From NCBI RefSeq assembly GCF_000004195.4, contig NC_030678.2, forward strand, positions 76,939,404 to 77,003,403: a stretch of DNA of 64,000 nt, written 5' to 3'. Positions within the stretch are counted from its first letter, which is position 1. Every line of letters begins with the position of its first letter. The notes under the pieces are model-generated. The model ran no database searches. It was not told where the DNA came from and saw only the letters and a program-made list of their open reading frames with translations. The translations under genes and the position numbers were made by a program. Below, in pieces: positions 21,701 to 33,200 of the stretch. The DNA is from Xenopus tropicalis (lineage: Eukaryota; Chordata; Amphibia; Anura; Pipidae).

Positions 21701-24700
21701 AACTGACTGCACTCAGACCAAAGGGGGCTGAATAATTACGCACACCCCACTTTGCAGTTATTTATTTGTGAAAAAATGTTTGGAATCATGTATGATTTTC
21801 ATTCCACTTCTCACATGTACACCACTTTGTATTGGTCTTTCACATGGAATTCCAATAAAATTGATTCATGTTTGTGGCTGTAATGTGACAAAATGTGGAA
21901 AAGTTCAAGGGGGGCGAATACTTTTGCAAGCCACTGTATATCATAATTAGGGCCTTATAAAGAATCTTACCAAAATACTTGTAAATACTCTGTAAATATT
22001 GCCCTTTTACTTCTTGTACCTTGAGCCACCATTTTATGATGGTCTTTGTGCATCCTTAGAGATCACAAAGCGATGCTAGTTTTAAGGGCAAGGGCACACT
22101 AAGTAGATTTACTGATTTACTCTGTAGGTGTATTTTTATAGACATGGAGGAAAGCGGATCTGGACTTATTCGCATACCCCATTTTTTTGGCACCTCACAG
22201 GCCAACCCAGTACTTTTAATGGAGCTATGGGGATGTGCGCATAAAAGCAAGTCTGCTTTCCTCCACATCTATAAAAAATGCCTTAAGAGGAAATTGTTGA
22301 GTCTGCTTAGTGTGCCTTTGCCCTAAGAGTAACAGTAAGAAATGTGAAAGTAAAAACAAAAACAAAAAAAAACTCAGTTCTGTTCATTATGTAACCTAGC
22401 ATGTAAGCATACCCTTGGTTTGTGTATGAACACAGTGCCTTATATGAGCCAGAAGGGAGACTTAAGTACTTAAAATGCCATTTTTCTATTTGGGATTATG
22501 CAACTGCACATACTACTAGAAATGTATATTTTTTTATGAACAAAATTAAAAATGAGCTGTTTTATATTATAAAAATTGGGTTCCATTTAATGGGCCATAG
22601 GACATAATGTCACCCATGCTAAATCTCTTCCAATGCAGGCAACAAAACACCCAAAGATACCTTTTTATAAGTCAGTGTGAATTACCGGGGGCAAAACATT
22701 TGTATTGCAAAAGCTCAAAAAAAATTGCCGCCTCCTGTATTTTCTGTGGCTTTAGGTGGCCATACATGGGGAAGATTTGTTCGTTTGGCGAGGTCGCTCT
22801 GAGTGCTCTGAGGCACTGGTAGTAATCAGTGTATGCAAATTTATCCCCAGGGAGAAAAAAGTTTTACTTTGATTTCCTGTAGGACAAGATTTTCTCAAAT
22901 AATAAGTAACTGCTGGGAAAATAATTTTTCCCCCAGGGAAAAGAAAATAAAGAACTTTGTCTAAGGGGCTGATTTACTAACCCACGAATCCGACCCGAAT
23001 TGGAAAAGTTCCGACTTGAAAACGAACATTTTGCGACTTTTTCGTATGTTTTGCGATTTTTTCGGATTCTTTACGAATTTTTCGTTACCAATACGATTTT
23101 TGCGTAAAAACGCGAGTTTTTCGTATCCATTACGAAAGTTGCGTAAAAAGTTGCGCATTTTTCGTAGCGTTAAAACTTACGCGAAAAATGCGCAACTTTT
23201 CGCGTAAGTTTTAACGCTACGAAAAATGCGCAACTTTTTACGCAACTTTCGTAATGGATACGAAAACTCGCGTTTTTACGCAAAAATCGTATTGGTAACG
23301 AAAAATTCGTAAAGAATCCGAAAAAATCGCAAAATACCGATCATTACGAAAAAAATGCAATCGGACTCCATTCGACCCGTTCGTGGGTAAGTAAATCAGC
23401 CCTAAGTGTCAGTAAATCTGCCCCTTTAATTGTTCTGCTACATTCAATAATCTTGGATTACTTTAAGGCTTGCTGATGGGGGTGTCTAAAATCAACCCCC
23501 CAACTCTACTTTCATATAAACACAGTTGTGTTAAACTCTTTTGTGTACTGCTTCCAGTTTCTGTTATTGGTACATGTGTATGCATAAATGCACAGCCTGC
23601 AAATTACAGCTCATTGAAATGATTGATTCTGATCCCTTTGAAGTGTTTTGGGACAGTAATCTTTCACATGAATATAGAGGCTCCAAGCCTCAGGTTTATT
23701 AAGCTGTCTAGTTTACAGGTGGCTGTTATTTTTACAGCAAGATCATAAGATAAACTACTGTTCAATACAGTGAGATCATAATCTACCAGTGGACATGGGG
23801 CTGACAAATAGCTTTTATTAACCTACTTAGCTACCAAACCATATAGTGCAGTAGGCCATGTATATAATATATATATATAATAATATAATATATATAGATA
23901 TAATACACCTGTTTGCTTGAAGCCATTTTTCTAGCATTCCTGTCTTTACATCAGCCTGTGACTACCAGTACCCCTGTGTTTTTTTACTAATTAGGGTCAA
24001 ATAACGATTGTAAGAGTGAAATATGTGTTTAGCTCTTTAATTGATTTTATACAACATATATGCATGCTACTGTACATGGGATGGTAACTTTAACAGTTTG
24101 CGGTATCTTACACAGTCGACATCTGAGGCAGCTTTTGAGGAAGTGGCGTGAGGCCACTTATATATATACAGTCTGTTTAAATGGATTATATAAATAGTGA
24201 CTTTTATTCCAGCATTGTTGGGTGCGTATGTTTTTCCTGAGGTACAGTCAGCATCTCACATACCTCCATATTAATTGTAATGAGATGTTCTTGTTTTACA
24301 GCCGATACTTCGTAGACCTAAAGACTCTAAAGGAACACTTCAAAACCAAGGTTCACAAGCGCAGGTAAAGATTCTTTTATAATCAAAATATATATTTGCT
24401 ATTTATTTGTGTGGTGCTGACCCACTTACGCAAAGCTTTACAGAGATTGTTTATCATTCACACCAATCCCTGACCCAGGAGAAGCTTGAGTTCCTTAAAG
24501 GAGAAGGAAAGGCTAATAAAGAGTTAATCTCAAGCTGCAGGCATACCTTCAGTTGTCTCAATAGTGCCCTTAAGTCTCCCCATACTTCACCTGTTCAGAA
24601 GATCAGAAGCCAAACAGGAAAAAAAACCGCTGAGCAGTGTAGAGAAGATTACCATAATGCATCGCTCCTTCCCAGACTTGGCGACTTGTTACTGTAGGCG

Positions 24701-26194
24701 GCGCATGCGCACATGTCCCTTTTCTGCACAAGCAGGTGCGCTCTCCCTTCCAACAGAACCAGGAAGCATCTGGTTGCTATGGCAACGCACTATATAAATA
24801 GCGCATGCAGCGGCGAGCCGGACCATTCAAAGAGGAAGCAGCCTGGAGAGGGGAGTGGGGAGCTTGGAGTGGGATGAGTCTGGGATGTTTCCGCACTGGT
24901 GTGTGCCGGCAGGTGCGGGGAGCAGACAGGGGTGCGATCGCTTGTGCTTTTGTGTGGTGATTGGAGAGCGGGGCGGGGGCATGTTTCTGCACTGGTGTGT
25001 GCCGACGGGTGCGATCGCTTGTGCTTTTGTGTGGTGATTGGAGAGCGGAGCGGGAAGGGGGGCGGGGTCATGTTTCTGCACTGGTGTGTGCTAGCAGGTG
25101 CGGGGAGCAGACGGAGGTGCAAAGTTTGTGCTGTTGTGCGGGGATTGGAGAGCGGAGCAAGGGAGATGTTTCTGCACTGGTGGGTGTGTGCTGGCAGGTG
25201 CGGGGGTTGGGCTGTTGGTTTGTCAGCTGGTTTGGGGACGCATGTGCAGTAGAGATGGTGAAGGAAAGGGTATGGGCATCCCTTTTTAAAGATGGCGGCG
25301 CTGTTCACTTAAACAAGTATGTAGTTTGTAGTAAGTGTATCTCTGTAAATCTTTCATTAGGCAAGCCAGAAATAGAGCGTTTTTACACAGCAATAGTAGT
25401 ACTATTTAATAGTGTGTTTAATAGATTTTGACTTTCCTTGTCCTTTAACACACACACATATATATCAGTGATATCAGGAGCCAGTTCACCTGCTTATATG
25501 TTTTTGAGGAGACCAGAGTATATAGCGGAAATCTGGACAAACACAGGAAGAATATTCAGACTCCTTGCAGAAAGGTTGAAATTGAACTTAGGGCCTCAGC
25601 ACTGCAAGAAAACCGTGCTGCCCCACACGCATATTTTATTCCTTATGTATCCTGCCACCTTCGGTTCTTCTGACTCAGTGTGCTTAGAGTAGCACTAAAA
25701 TCCTTTGGATCTCGTGCTTTCTGTCACTCAGCACCCAAATTATGGAACTCCCCGCCATATGCAGTCTGAGCGGCATCTTCTCTGGATGTATTTAAAAGCA
25801 GACTCAAGACATATCTTTTCACCTAAGCTTTTTGAAAACAATAAGAAGCATCTCTTCCATCCATAATGTATTAACTGCTTTGAGTCCCATGGGAGAAAAG
25901 CACTACAAATATGTTATTATTATTGAAACATTCACTGCAATGTGCAGCTGGGATTTGATAAAAAGCCAGTTCGTGTGTTTTTCCTAATAGGATGGTGTAA
26001 CTTGTAGATAATATAGAAAAACAGTAAATAACATTTGTTCAGATAATAATGCCTTGTTCTTTCCTTACAGACTCAAGCAGCTAAGGGAGGAACCATACAC
26101 TCAAGAAGAGGCAGAAAGGGCAGCAGGGATGGGGTCATATATCCCACCTAAATTAATTAATGTCCAAACACAGGACACAATGGAAATGAGTTAA
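18756..26194 (+). CDS. znf593: znf593, zinc finger protein 593 (Bud20-like 60S biogenesis factor)
   Basis: The coding exons are 18756-18955, 24302-24364 and 26071-26194 (phases 2, 2, end), giving 128 residues. The human protein is about 134. The start ATG sits 2 nt after acceptor TACTTAG and has a good context (GACATGG). The N-terminus is highly basic ([25 protein letters not shown]), which fits nuclear or nucleolar entry. One JAZ/U1-type zinc finger spans about residues 62-88: CLHC, then [13 protein letters not shown], with H-x5-H (HFKTKVH). The exon 2/3 junction cuts the finger just after CLHC. The signature [19 protein letters not shown] follows, characteristic of ZNF593. Yeast Bud20 is a shuttling factor on pre-60S ribosomes; human ZNF593 was also reported to modulate Oct-2. 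The gene is divergent from tbrg1 and upstream of cnksr1. Intron 2 carries a Tc1 copy and several MITEs. Confidence 0.95.
19881..19937. repeat. Solitary perfect 22-bp hairpin
   Basis: CTGTGTTGTAACAAATCCAA plus CT (19881-19902) is exactly complementary to 19916-19937, with a 13-nt loop. The pairing stops abruptly on both sides. Size and loop resemble a small pre-miRNA or a small fold-back insertion. It lies in znf593 intron 2, and I recognise no known miRNA seed. Confidence 0.75.
20513..21936 (-). mobile_element. Tc1-like transposon, internally deleted
   Basis: TA flanks the element at 20511-20512 and 21937-21938. The ends are CAGTGGCTTGCAAAAGTATT and its mirror, within terminal inverted repeats of about 210 bp; inner edges share TAATTATTCAGCCCCCT. 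The transposase on the minus strand has lost its middle. It lies in znf593 intron 2, antisense to the gene. Confidence 0.9.
20722..21566 (-). pseudogene. Tc1-like transposase with internal deletion
   Basis: Reading from 21566, the paired-like DNA-binding region is intact ([20 protein letters not shown], then [13 protein letters not shown]). It continues through the first catalytic Asp in [11 protein letters not shown] and [10 protein letters not shown]. At about 20980 the sequence jumps straight to WNGLK in the wrong frame. The final portion ([19 protein letters not shown] to AAKGGSTKY) is in another frame (20722-20979). The missing piece contains the second catalytic Asp (QQDND region), so this copy cannot be active. 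Its ends could still be acted on by a related enzyme. Confidence 0.88.
22084..22326. repeat. MITE with GGGCAAGGGCACACTAAG ends
   Basis: The left end TTAAGGGCAAGGGCACACTAAG is mirrored at the right by CTTAGTGTGCCTTTGCCCTAA. An internal inverted pair is ACATGGAGGAAAGCGGA and the segment near 22255 (GCTTTCCTCCACAT). It lies in znf593 intron 2. Confidence 0.75.
22742..22830. repeat. Fragment of the GGTGGCCATACA MITE family
   Basis: TTTAGGTGGCCATACATGGG followed by TTGGCGAGGTCGCTCTGAG resembles one end of the serial-hairpin family (compare 51192-51544, near whose right end GCTTGGCGACCTCGA occurs). No right end is present. Confidence 0.55.
22966..23402. repeat. Long near-perfect hairpin MITE
   Basis: The ends are GGGCTGATTTACTAACCCAC and its near mirror GTGGGTAAGTAAATCAGCCC, flanked by TAA. 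The inner arms, about 23053-23187 and 23197-23331, pair almost perfectly over about 134 bp around a 9-nt loop. CG dinucleotides are frequent for this genome (GTAGCGTTAAAACTTACGCG). A diverged relative is at 41021-41640. It lies in znf593 intron 2. Confidence 0.85.
23403..24301. other. End of znf593 intron 2; nothing recognised
   Basis: This is A/T-rich intron with a short TATATA run near 23860-23900. The acceptor for exon 3 is TTGTTTTACAG at 24291-24301. Confidence 0.45.
24773..24786. promoter_or_regulatory. RFX X-box-like palindrome inside a MITE
   Basis: GTTGCTATGGCAAC differs by one base from the symmetrical RFX consensus GTTGCCATGGCAAC. TATATAAATAG follows 5 bp later, an arrangement that looks like a compact promoter. 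Binding or transcription is inferred and not shown. Confidence 0.6.
24885..25240. repeat. Tandem array of about 100-bp units
   Basis: Three to four units share the pieces GTTTCTGCACTGGTGTGTGC, GGTGCGATCGCTTGTGCTTT and GGTGATTGGAGAGCGG, with unit lengths between roughly 75 and 115 bp. The array is inside the MITE at 24497-25447. Confidence 0.75.
25690..25926 (+). repeat. LINE 3' end (CR1/L2-type)
   Basis: The piece translates in part as WNSPPYA and [10 protein letters not shown], a sequence I associate with the end of L2/CR1-type reverse-transcriptase frames, and finishes in (TTATTA)n near 25912-25926. It is a 5'-truncated retroposon copy in znf593 intron 3. Confidence 0.6.
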
Positions 26195-29163
26195 AATGTA
26201 AAACTTTGTAAACTGAACTGTAATATATGGACATGTATTCGTTTGTGATGGATCAGTTTCTGGCCCTCATCTAACAGGATCATAAAAGAATTGACGCATA
26301 TCCTGCTTTTGGTCAGAATATTGGCACTTGCAACTACCAACCAAATGGCAAATTAAAATCTCTCTCAACATGTGTATATGCTGCCAAAATATCAAATACA
26401 AACTGTTATATGGAAAGTAATTTGATAAAAGTATGTATACCACTTCTATGAGTATATGGTAAGGCATGCTCTGCAAGCTGACTCTTGCATATTAAAACCA
26501 ATGCATTATGTCTCTGTGTTTGTTTATGTTGTTCATTCAGCCATTCTTAAACACGTCAACCTGTCAGAACCAATCATTGCTTTTTGCACGGATGCACAAA
26601 CACAGCTAGAGTGCTTAACCCTTGCATTGCGAGGTATGGTTGGGCAGAGGAGGCAAATGAACAGAGACAGGCTGGATCTGTCTGAATGCTGTACATATCA
26701 TACACTTGCTCTTCTGAAACATGTATATCTTTATTATGTTTAGTCTGTTTAAAAAGAAGCATATTATCAGACTGAGAAAGTGTCCAATGATAGCTTTGTT
26801 ATTTGCATTTATGATAGAAATATAGACCAGGATGCATTCCCTTTGTTTACATTATTTTTAACATACAGTTTACATATTATCTCAGTAGGTTAAAGGTGTA
26901 CTGTAATATGCGTCTGACTCTGAGAACAACAGTTGCTTCAGTAACAAACAAGCACCAAGTGCAGAATAAACAAACAGTACATTGTCAGTAAAACTTCCTG
27001 ATGATTCACTGACCCAGTTTGCTTCATAAGTCTATTAAAGTTACCCTTGGTTTTCTGGGGTCATTTATGAACTGGCTCTAAAGGTTGGTGCTTGCACAGT
27101 GATCCCCTATATCCAGCCCCCTGGACTGCATTATTTCCATTGCTATTAATGCATATTTTCTAATGACCTGTACACAGAAGGCAAACCTCATAGTTATTAA
27201 TGTGCAGTCTTTTAAAGGTAGTACATAAATAAACCCCCAAAGCCATGTTTGGGTCTAGGAGATGGTTTTGCTGTTAGTTTACAAAGTAAAAGATTTGTAG
27301 AATTCAAGTTTTTAATATATTGATCAATTGTGTTTTCAGCGTTCTCCTGTTTCTTATATAAAAGTACTTTCTAGCAGAGATTCGTGTTGCCTCTGCCTTA
27401 ACTTAAACTACCTGAACAGTAGTGTTTTTAGATTTTAGATTAAGCTGTAAGAGTTGGGTATAGCAACTCTTTCTCCCACCAATTGACTGTCTCTTGTTGC
27501 ACACTGGGCTATATGTAGAAAAGACAGTTCTGTCAAAGCATCCCTTGTCTTTTAACCCATCTAACTAGCAATCACTAATTTTATTAGGTTTTTCCCTGAC
27601 CCTCCATAGCATTCGTTCAGCTATCCCGAATCTTCGTAGATTTTGCCTGGTTCACAGACTCAGTCCCTCTGATATGCATGAGATTGTGATATGCTTGACT
27701 TCTGGACCATTTGCCGAACACTGTAATAGGATAGGCCAAGGCCCATTAGGGCCAAGAGAAAAGCGAAGTTGTTTACTAATCGGTCCTGGGGCTCTGATGC
27801 CAACTCTCCAGACACCTGCAACTGAAATATATCCTTCTGTAAAATACATTTCGGAACTGTAGCACCATGTCAACTTACATAATGATAAATACATCCTCTA
27901 CCTAGATGCCAGAATTCAGACACATGTCCTCAAAGCTGAGCTGGCATCCTGACCCAAGCACTCTCACAACCCCCTTTGCATGCAGATACCCACAATGTTC
28001 AGTAAAGTATAAGCAAAAATAATTTTGTACTGGTGTACTTCCACCATCTGCTTGTGTATCTAAACACTTGGCTAGACATTGTGGAAGAGGCATAGCTGTG
28101 GTAACAAGAAACAACTCCCCGCCTGCCCCCTAAAAAATCTGTACAATAAAATATCATTGCAGGTCCATGAGACCATAATGCACAAATTATGCAATATTTG
28201 ATTTTTAGGGCGCATTAAATCATTAGAATGCATAGTGCTGTATTATAACTATGTTTTCCACATACAATGACTTCTCAATCTTATGAGCAGTTTTGGGTGG
28301 CATCACTAACCCCCCTCCACTGCCCCAGTTGTGGCAAAGTACCTGCAATAGACGGGAATATCCAGGGGTGAGACGTCCAAGGCGAATTATCATCCTGATC
28401 CTGTAACAACAATTCTTGGGTTTTCAACTACAGGAATAGAATAGGGATTCTGCGTTAAAAAAGATGTATGTTTAAATAAACCGTTTCAGTTTAAATGCTC
28501 CTATGTTACCACCACTGCAATTTCCCTCGAATATACATACAATTACACCTATCTTAATTTTACAATGTTGATTTAAGCATTGTGTATCATTCATAAGCAG
28601 CTATTGGTGATTACATTGTTTCTAATTGCTGACCCAATTCTGTGCTTACTCAACTGCGCAACCATATCCCAAGCAGTATACAGTTTATGAAATTTCCCAC
28701 ATTATCTAGCCTTTTCTACCTCCATTGATACACCCTTATATCACCTTGTTCCAGAGGCTGGACACCGTCTCTTCTTGGTAGGTGTTTGGTTCAAACTGTG
28801 GAACAAAGAATGTGCATAAGATGTTGTGTGAGAGACACTGCCTGTCACCCCAGCTCTTACCCCATGTACCTCCCCTTCTGTAATAACCAACATAACACCG
28901 CCTCTCCCAAAGAGAACAGCTGTCAGAAGAGATCAGAGCATTGTAGGCTCAAAACAGAGCCAGAGGGTATAGAGGGAGGAGGGAGATACCAATAGTTGGA
29001 ATGAAAGGACAGAGTATATGGAGGACAATAAGCAATAAGAGCAATAAATTAAAAAGTGGTATGCAGAAAAATGATTATATTAACTGACGTGCTGGAAAAA
29101 TGTATATTTCGTGCATTATTTGTTTACTTTCCTTGGTTGCAAGATTGTGCCACAGATCTTGTC
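26195..29163. other. znf593 3' UTR and start of intergenic region
   Basis: Possible polyadenylation signals are ATTAAA at 26491-26496 and AATAAA at 26965-26970; I cannot choose between them. Beyond that I see no exon-like frame with homology and no repeat with definable ends up to 29163. Confidence 0.4.
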
Positions 29164-29403
29164 TTAAGCTAATGCCACACCAGGCAGATAAACGCAGGCT
29201 GAGAATCCGTCCCTATTCTAACAGCTTTCTGTCCCTTTTTTTTTATGTCCCTGCGCAGATGTCCACTATGTGTGCCCGCACTCAGGTTGACGCAGTCATT
29301 CTGGGTGCAGGAATATCAGAAGGCAGTAAGGAGTGTAGGGGCAGATTTTCAGCCTATGTTTATCTGAAGGCGGAGAATCCGCCCGGTGTGCCACTAGCCT
29401 TAA
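29164..29403. repeat. TTAA-flanked MITE, GCTAATGCCACACC ends
   Basis: The left end TTAAGCTAATGCCACACCAG is mirrored by the right end GGTGTGCCACTAGCCTTAA. The internal GCTGAGAATCCG and GGCGGAGAATCCGCCC pieces repeat the theme. It is intergenic between znf593 and cnksr1. Confidence 0.7.
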
Positions 29404-30130
29404 CCTCAATGGTATAACCCAATTTCAAAATCAAAAACTGATAATTCAGCACATAGTTATATACATTGTTTTTTTCTAAACCTCTGCTATGAGGTCTTTT
29501 TTTACTGTATACATCCTTTGCTTGGCCTCAGGACAGCTGTAAGCTTTGCAATTAAAATATGGGCCTTGTGCCTGGTAACACTAATGGCCCCACTCACCAG
29601 TTCTTATTTCAATCAGTGTCTCAGATGCATAACTGGGGCCCCATCGAGAAAAAAAACAAAAAAAATATGACACCTTTAATGGTTAACTATACGGTAATAC
29701 TACAATGTAAGTGCCTCAGAAGGGACCTCAGAGTCCAGAAAGCTTGCTCTGTAATATTCCTGTATAGTTAGCCATTAATAGTATCACATTTACGCCACTC
29801 TTGTTTTTTACCCAAGTCTTAAAATATATTTTTTCCCTATGATTGACTGGCTAACATGGTAAAAAGGCTTGTTTTGGAACTTGGACCTTGTGGCAAATTA
29901 ATTTTAGGGTCCCCCTAAACTTTTAAAAAGACATTACCAGTGATGCACTGAACCCCCTATTCCTCAAGCCCTCCCTTCCCCCTTCGCGGTTTCAGAGCCT
30001 CCATCCTCTAGCTACAATGCTGCATATGCCTAAATCCCCATATGTGATATTGTGGGTTGGCCACTTTGCACTACAGTTTTAATATGTCATGAAGGATTTT
30101 ATACACACTGGACATTTTTTACTTAAACAT
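29404..30130. other. Intergenic; nothing recognised
   Basis: A pair of TATACGGTAATAC-like and CTGTATAGTTAGCCATTA segments near 29680-29780 is partly inverted and may be a small MITE, but its ends are unclear. Confidence 0.35.
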
Positions 30131-30139
30131 CTTGTTTAT

Positions 30140-30250
30140 GAGTGAATATTGACACTTGAGAAAGGGCTCTGCCCGAAACATGTAGTGTGCTGACACTGCT
30201 ATTAAATTCACTGCAGTTTTCAATTGCTGCCTGGAGCTGTTTGATTCCTT
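30140..30250 (+). repeat. Penelope-like terminal remnant with hammerhead-like core
   Basis: TTGAGAAAGGGCTCTGCCCG followed by GAAACATGTAG resembles the stem II plus GAAA core common in Penelope-like element termini (GGGC-TCT-GCCC stem then GAAAC). The upstream CUGANGA box is degenerate (CTTGAGA). No reverse transcriptase is visible nearby, so this is only a fragment. Confidence 0.4.
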
Positions 30251-33200
30251 TTTGCTTTTTGATCATATGATATACTGTTGCGGTGGCTCACAGACACCTG
30301 GAATCTGTAGCCCTATACTTCTGAGTATTTGTGCTGAACTATAATCCAAAAATTTTTTGTCTCAATATTGTTTTTACCTGTTTTTATGCTGTTATATTTT
30401 GCTAGAACACCTTGATGTTTAGGGCGTGAATATATGCATTTTAGGCTTTGTTGAATTACCAATATTTTTTCACCTTTTTGTGCCCTTGAATGCATTGACA
30501 AACCTGTTAAGTTAGTTACATGCAAAGGACACACAGAGTACACATAGTTATTTTGGAGGGAGGGGGCTTCTGGGAAAGTGAATAGATTAGGGGGAAGGGT
30601 GGATTTTGAAGCCATAATGGAAAAAGGTTGTCTCAGCAGCAAGAGGAAAGGCAAATGAAAGAAGCTTTCTGTTGTGGCAACAGCCTGCAAAAGGCAAAAT
30701 TTGTAGGGAGTTGTTTGCTGTGAGAAGACTTCTGATTGGTTTACAGTTTATTACCTACTTCCAGCATAGCAGTTCCCTTGTGAACTGTAGTCTGAAAAGC
30801 TGCTTATCTACAAGGGATGATGGGATCTTTTTTCATAGTAATTTATGCTTTTTATGATAAAGCAGTTAAATTATAATACCTCATACAATATTTCATTGGC
30901 ACCATTCTTTTTTTTTAACAGTTACCCAACAATGTAGCATGTATTCACAAAAATGTATGCTTGTGTTGTTCCTTGAAACTGACCCTTTGCAGTGCATTTA
31001 CTGGAAAAGCAGTAAATCCTCTTAGATTGAGGGCACTGCTAGTGACAATATTAGATTTGATTTTAACCAATCTCTTTGAAAAACCATGTCCTAATTCCTT
31101 AGATAATCATCTAGCAATGTCCTAAACATTCTGCTTTTTCATGTTGTCCTTCTATAATGTGCAGACTAAGTTCAGCATAGATCACCATTAATGTTTTATA
31201 TATGTATAAATAATTCATTCTGCAGAATATGAGAATGAGGCTAAGGTTATTATCAAGTCTGAGCCTGACTTACAGAGCAGTGATTGTACATTGTGTTTGC
31301 AGAGTGCAAAGCAGCGTTACGTCTCCTGTGTAACGCCCAAAGTACTGTATATGGTCTTGGTTGATCAGAAGCCTGTACTACGAATATGTCAGAAAGCATA
31401 GCATGCATCAGGAAATGTCAGTTTTGTGAGACTTCTTAGTTTCGTAAGAGGGCAAGGTCTGTGTAGTGATCTCATGATCTTCCCATCTTATCAGATCTTA
31501 CTGTATTATACGTACCAGATCCTGAAGATGTTCTTGTGCTTCTTCCCAAAAGCAGCGTTAGATCAACCTGTATATACAACATACATTATCATTAAAATGA
31601 AGACTCACAAGTAAGTATGCAGTCCATTTGTGACTGCAAAGATAGCATTTTATATCAAAATATATATAAGCTGTGAACTGGTCTAGCCAGTCTGTAAATG
31701 ACTGCAATTTCTTTGGAGGGAAATAAATGGCTTTCGCCTAATTTGTGACTAGTGTTATCTTAAGGGCAAGGAGGGTTTTGTTGTATGTCTAAAGTATACA
31801 AACACAAATTCACAAGTATACTGTACACACTAGGAATCATTTTTTTATTTATCCGAATACTGAATCCTACACAAATCATTTGTCTAAATACTGAACCAAA
31901 TCTGCACTCTAATTCACATTTTCATGTTTTAGATAAATAAAAAAAATTCCATAATCTCTAAACAAAAACATTCATTTGCCCAAAATATTAAAGTCACATG
32001 ACTTTAAGTGTTCGTCTTAAGCAAATCCTAACCTTTAGGATTCGTCCAAAAACCGAATCTTAACCTTTAGAATTTATCCGAATCCAAATTGCAAATGCAA
32101 ATTAAGAAGGCTGAGAGAAGGCCCTGTTCCTAAGAGGTTGCAATCTAGAAATATAGGAGAAAGCCACCATGTTTCATGCAAAAGCATCAGTGGTCCTGCA
32201 ATGAAGGCAAACTCACCTCATTGATCCAGAGAGCAGAAGAGTTGCAGCTAACAACTTGCAGGAGAGCAGGGGCTGCTGGAGAATGAGAGCTTGAACTTGT
32301 GCTGTCAGGCAGTGATAGTATGTAGAACAGAATATCTATGTTCAAGACTGAACTGAAGCTGAGATCGCTGTTTATGTTTGTGACCTGAGTGTGAGTGTGC
32401 AGACCCTGAGCGTGAGTATGGAAACACTTGAGCAAAGCAGTGTGTTCACGTGTGTTTAGGTTTTGAAATATGTGTGTGTTTGAATGCGCTGTTCCTCCCC
32501 TTGTGCAGCTGTCCTAACTTGGTATGCAGGGGGGAGGGGTAGATATGTATATATAGTTGTTAGCCTATATGTAAAGCGGTATACAATGTAAGGAAGCCAG
32601 TTGCTTTCTCAAGGTCACAGTCATGTTTATCATATGTCACTTACCTGGGCTGTAATTTTCTATTTTAAGGCTATACCCAAAAATAATTTGTCAACAAGTG
32701 ATCATTTTCCGGACACCTAAACATATCAAATATATATATGTGTGTCTGTACGGTTACAGAACCATTACAGTAACAGTATATAGAACAATGCATCACTAAC
32801 GTATGGACCACTATCTTGTAAATATGATTGTTCGCAGAACACATCTATCGCGACACAGGCCATGCAAGACGGCAGGCGGATTTTTGGTTTAGACTATCAT
32901 CATCTGATTGTACTGCTGTCATTGCAAGATTGGTTGTGCACAAATGTATGTTGTTGTATGACAAAGGGATATGACCAAAATGTTCAAACCTATCAGCCCG
33001 CAGTAACAACATACTGTATATCCATGGCATGATAATATCCCTACAGATCATTTGCACAAAACAGGAAAACAAATGATCCTTGCACTGTGTCTGAAAAAAT
33101 ATATGTTTATGTATTTGCCCAGCTCAAATTAAATTACTAAAGTACTCCTAAAGTAGTTAGGGTAACATATTCATCTGGACTTCTTTGCAGGGATGAATTT

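Larger units (their letters stand above)
24497..25447. repeat. TTAA-flanked MITE with promoter-like interior
   Basis: The ends are TTAAAGGAGAAGGAAAGG and the mirror CTTTCCTTGTCCTTTAA. The GC-rich interior holds an RFX-type X-box, a TATA-like box (24791-24801) and a tandem array of about 90-110-bp units (24885-25240). It lies in znf593 intron 3. Several open frames across the array are by-products of the repeat. Confidence 0.75.

Noticed and set aside
24790..25431. Several 117-172-codon frames on both strands
   Set aside because: They follow the GC-rich about 100-bp tandem units inside a MITE; no domain.
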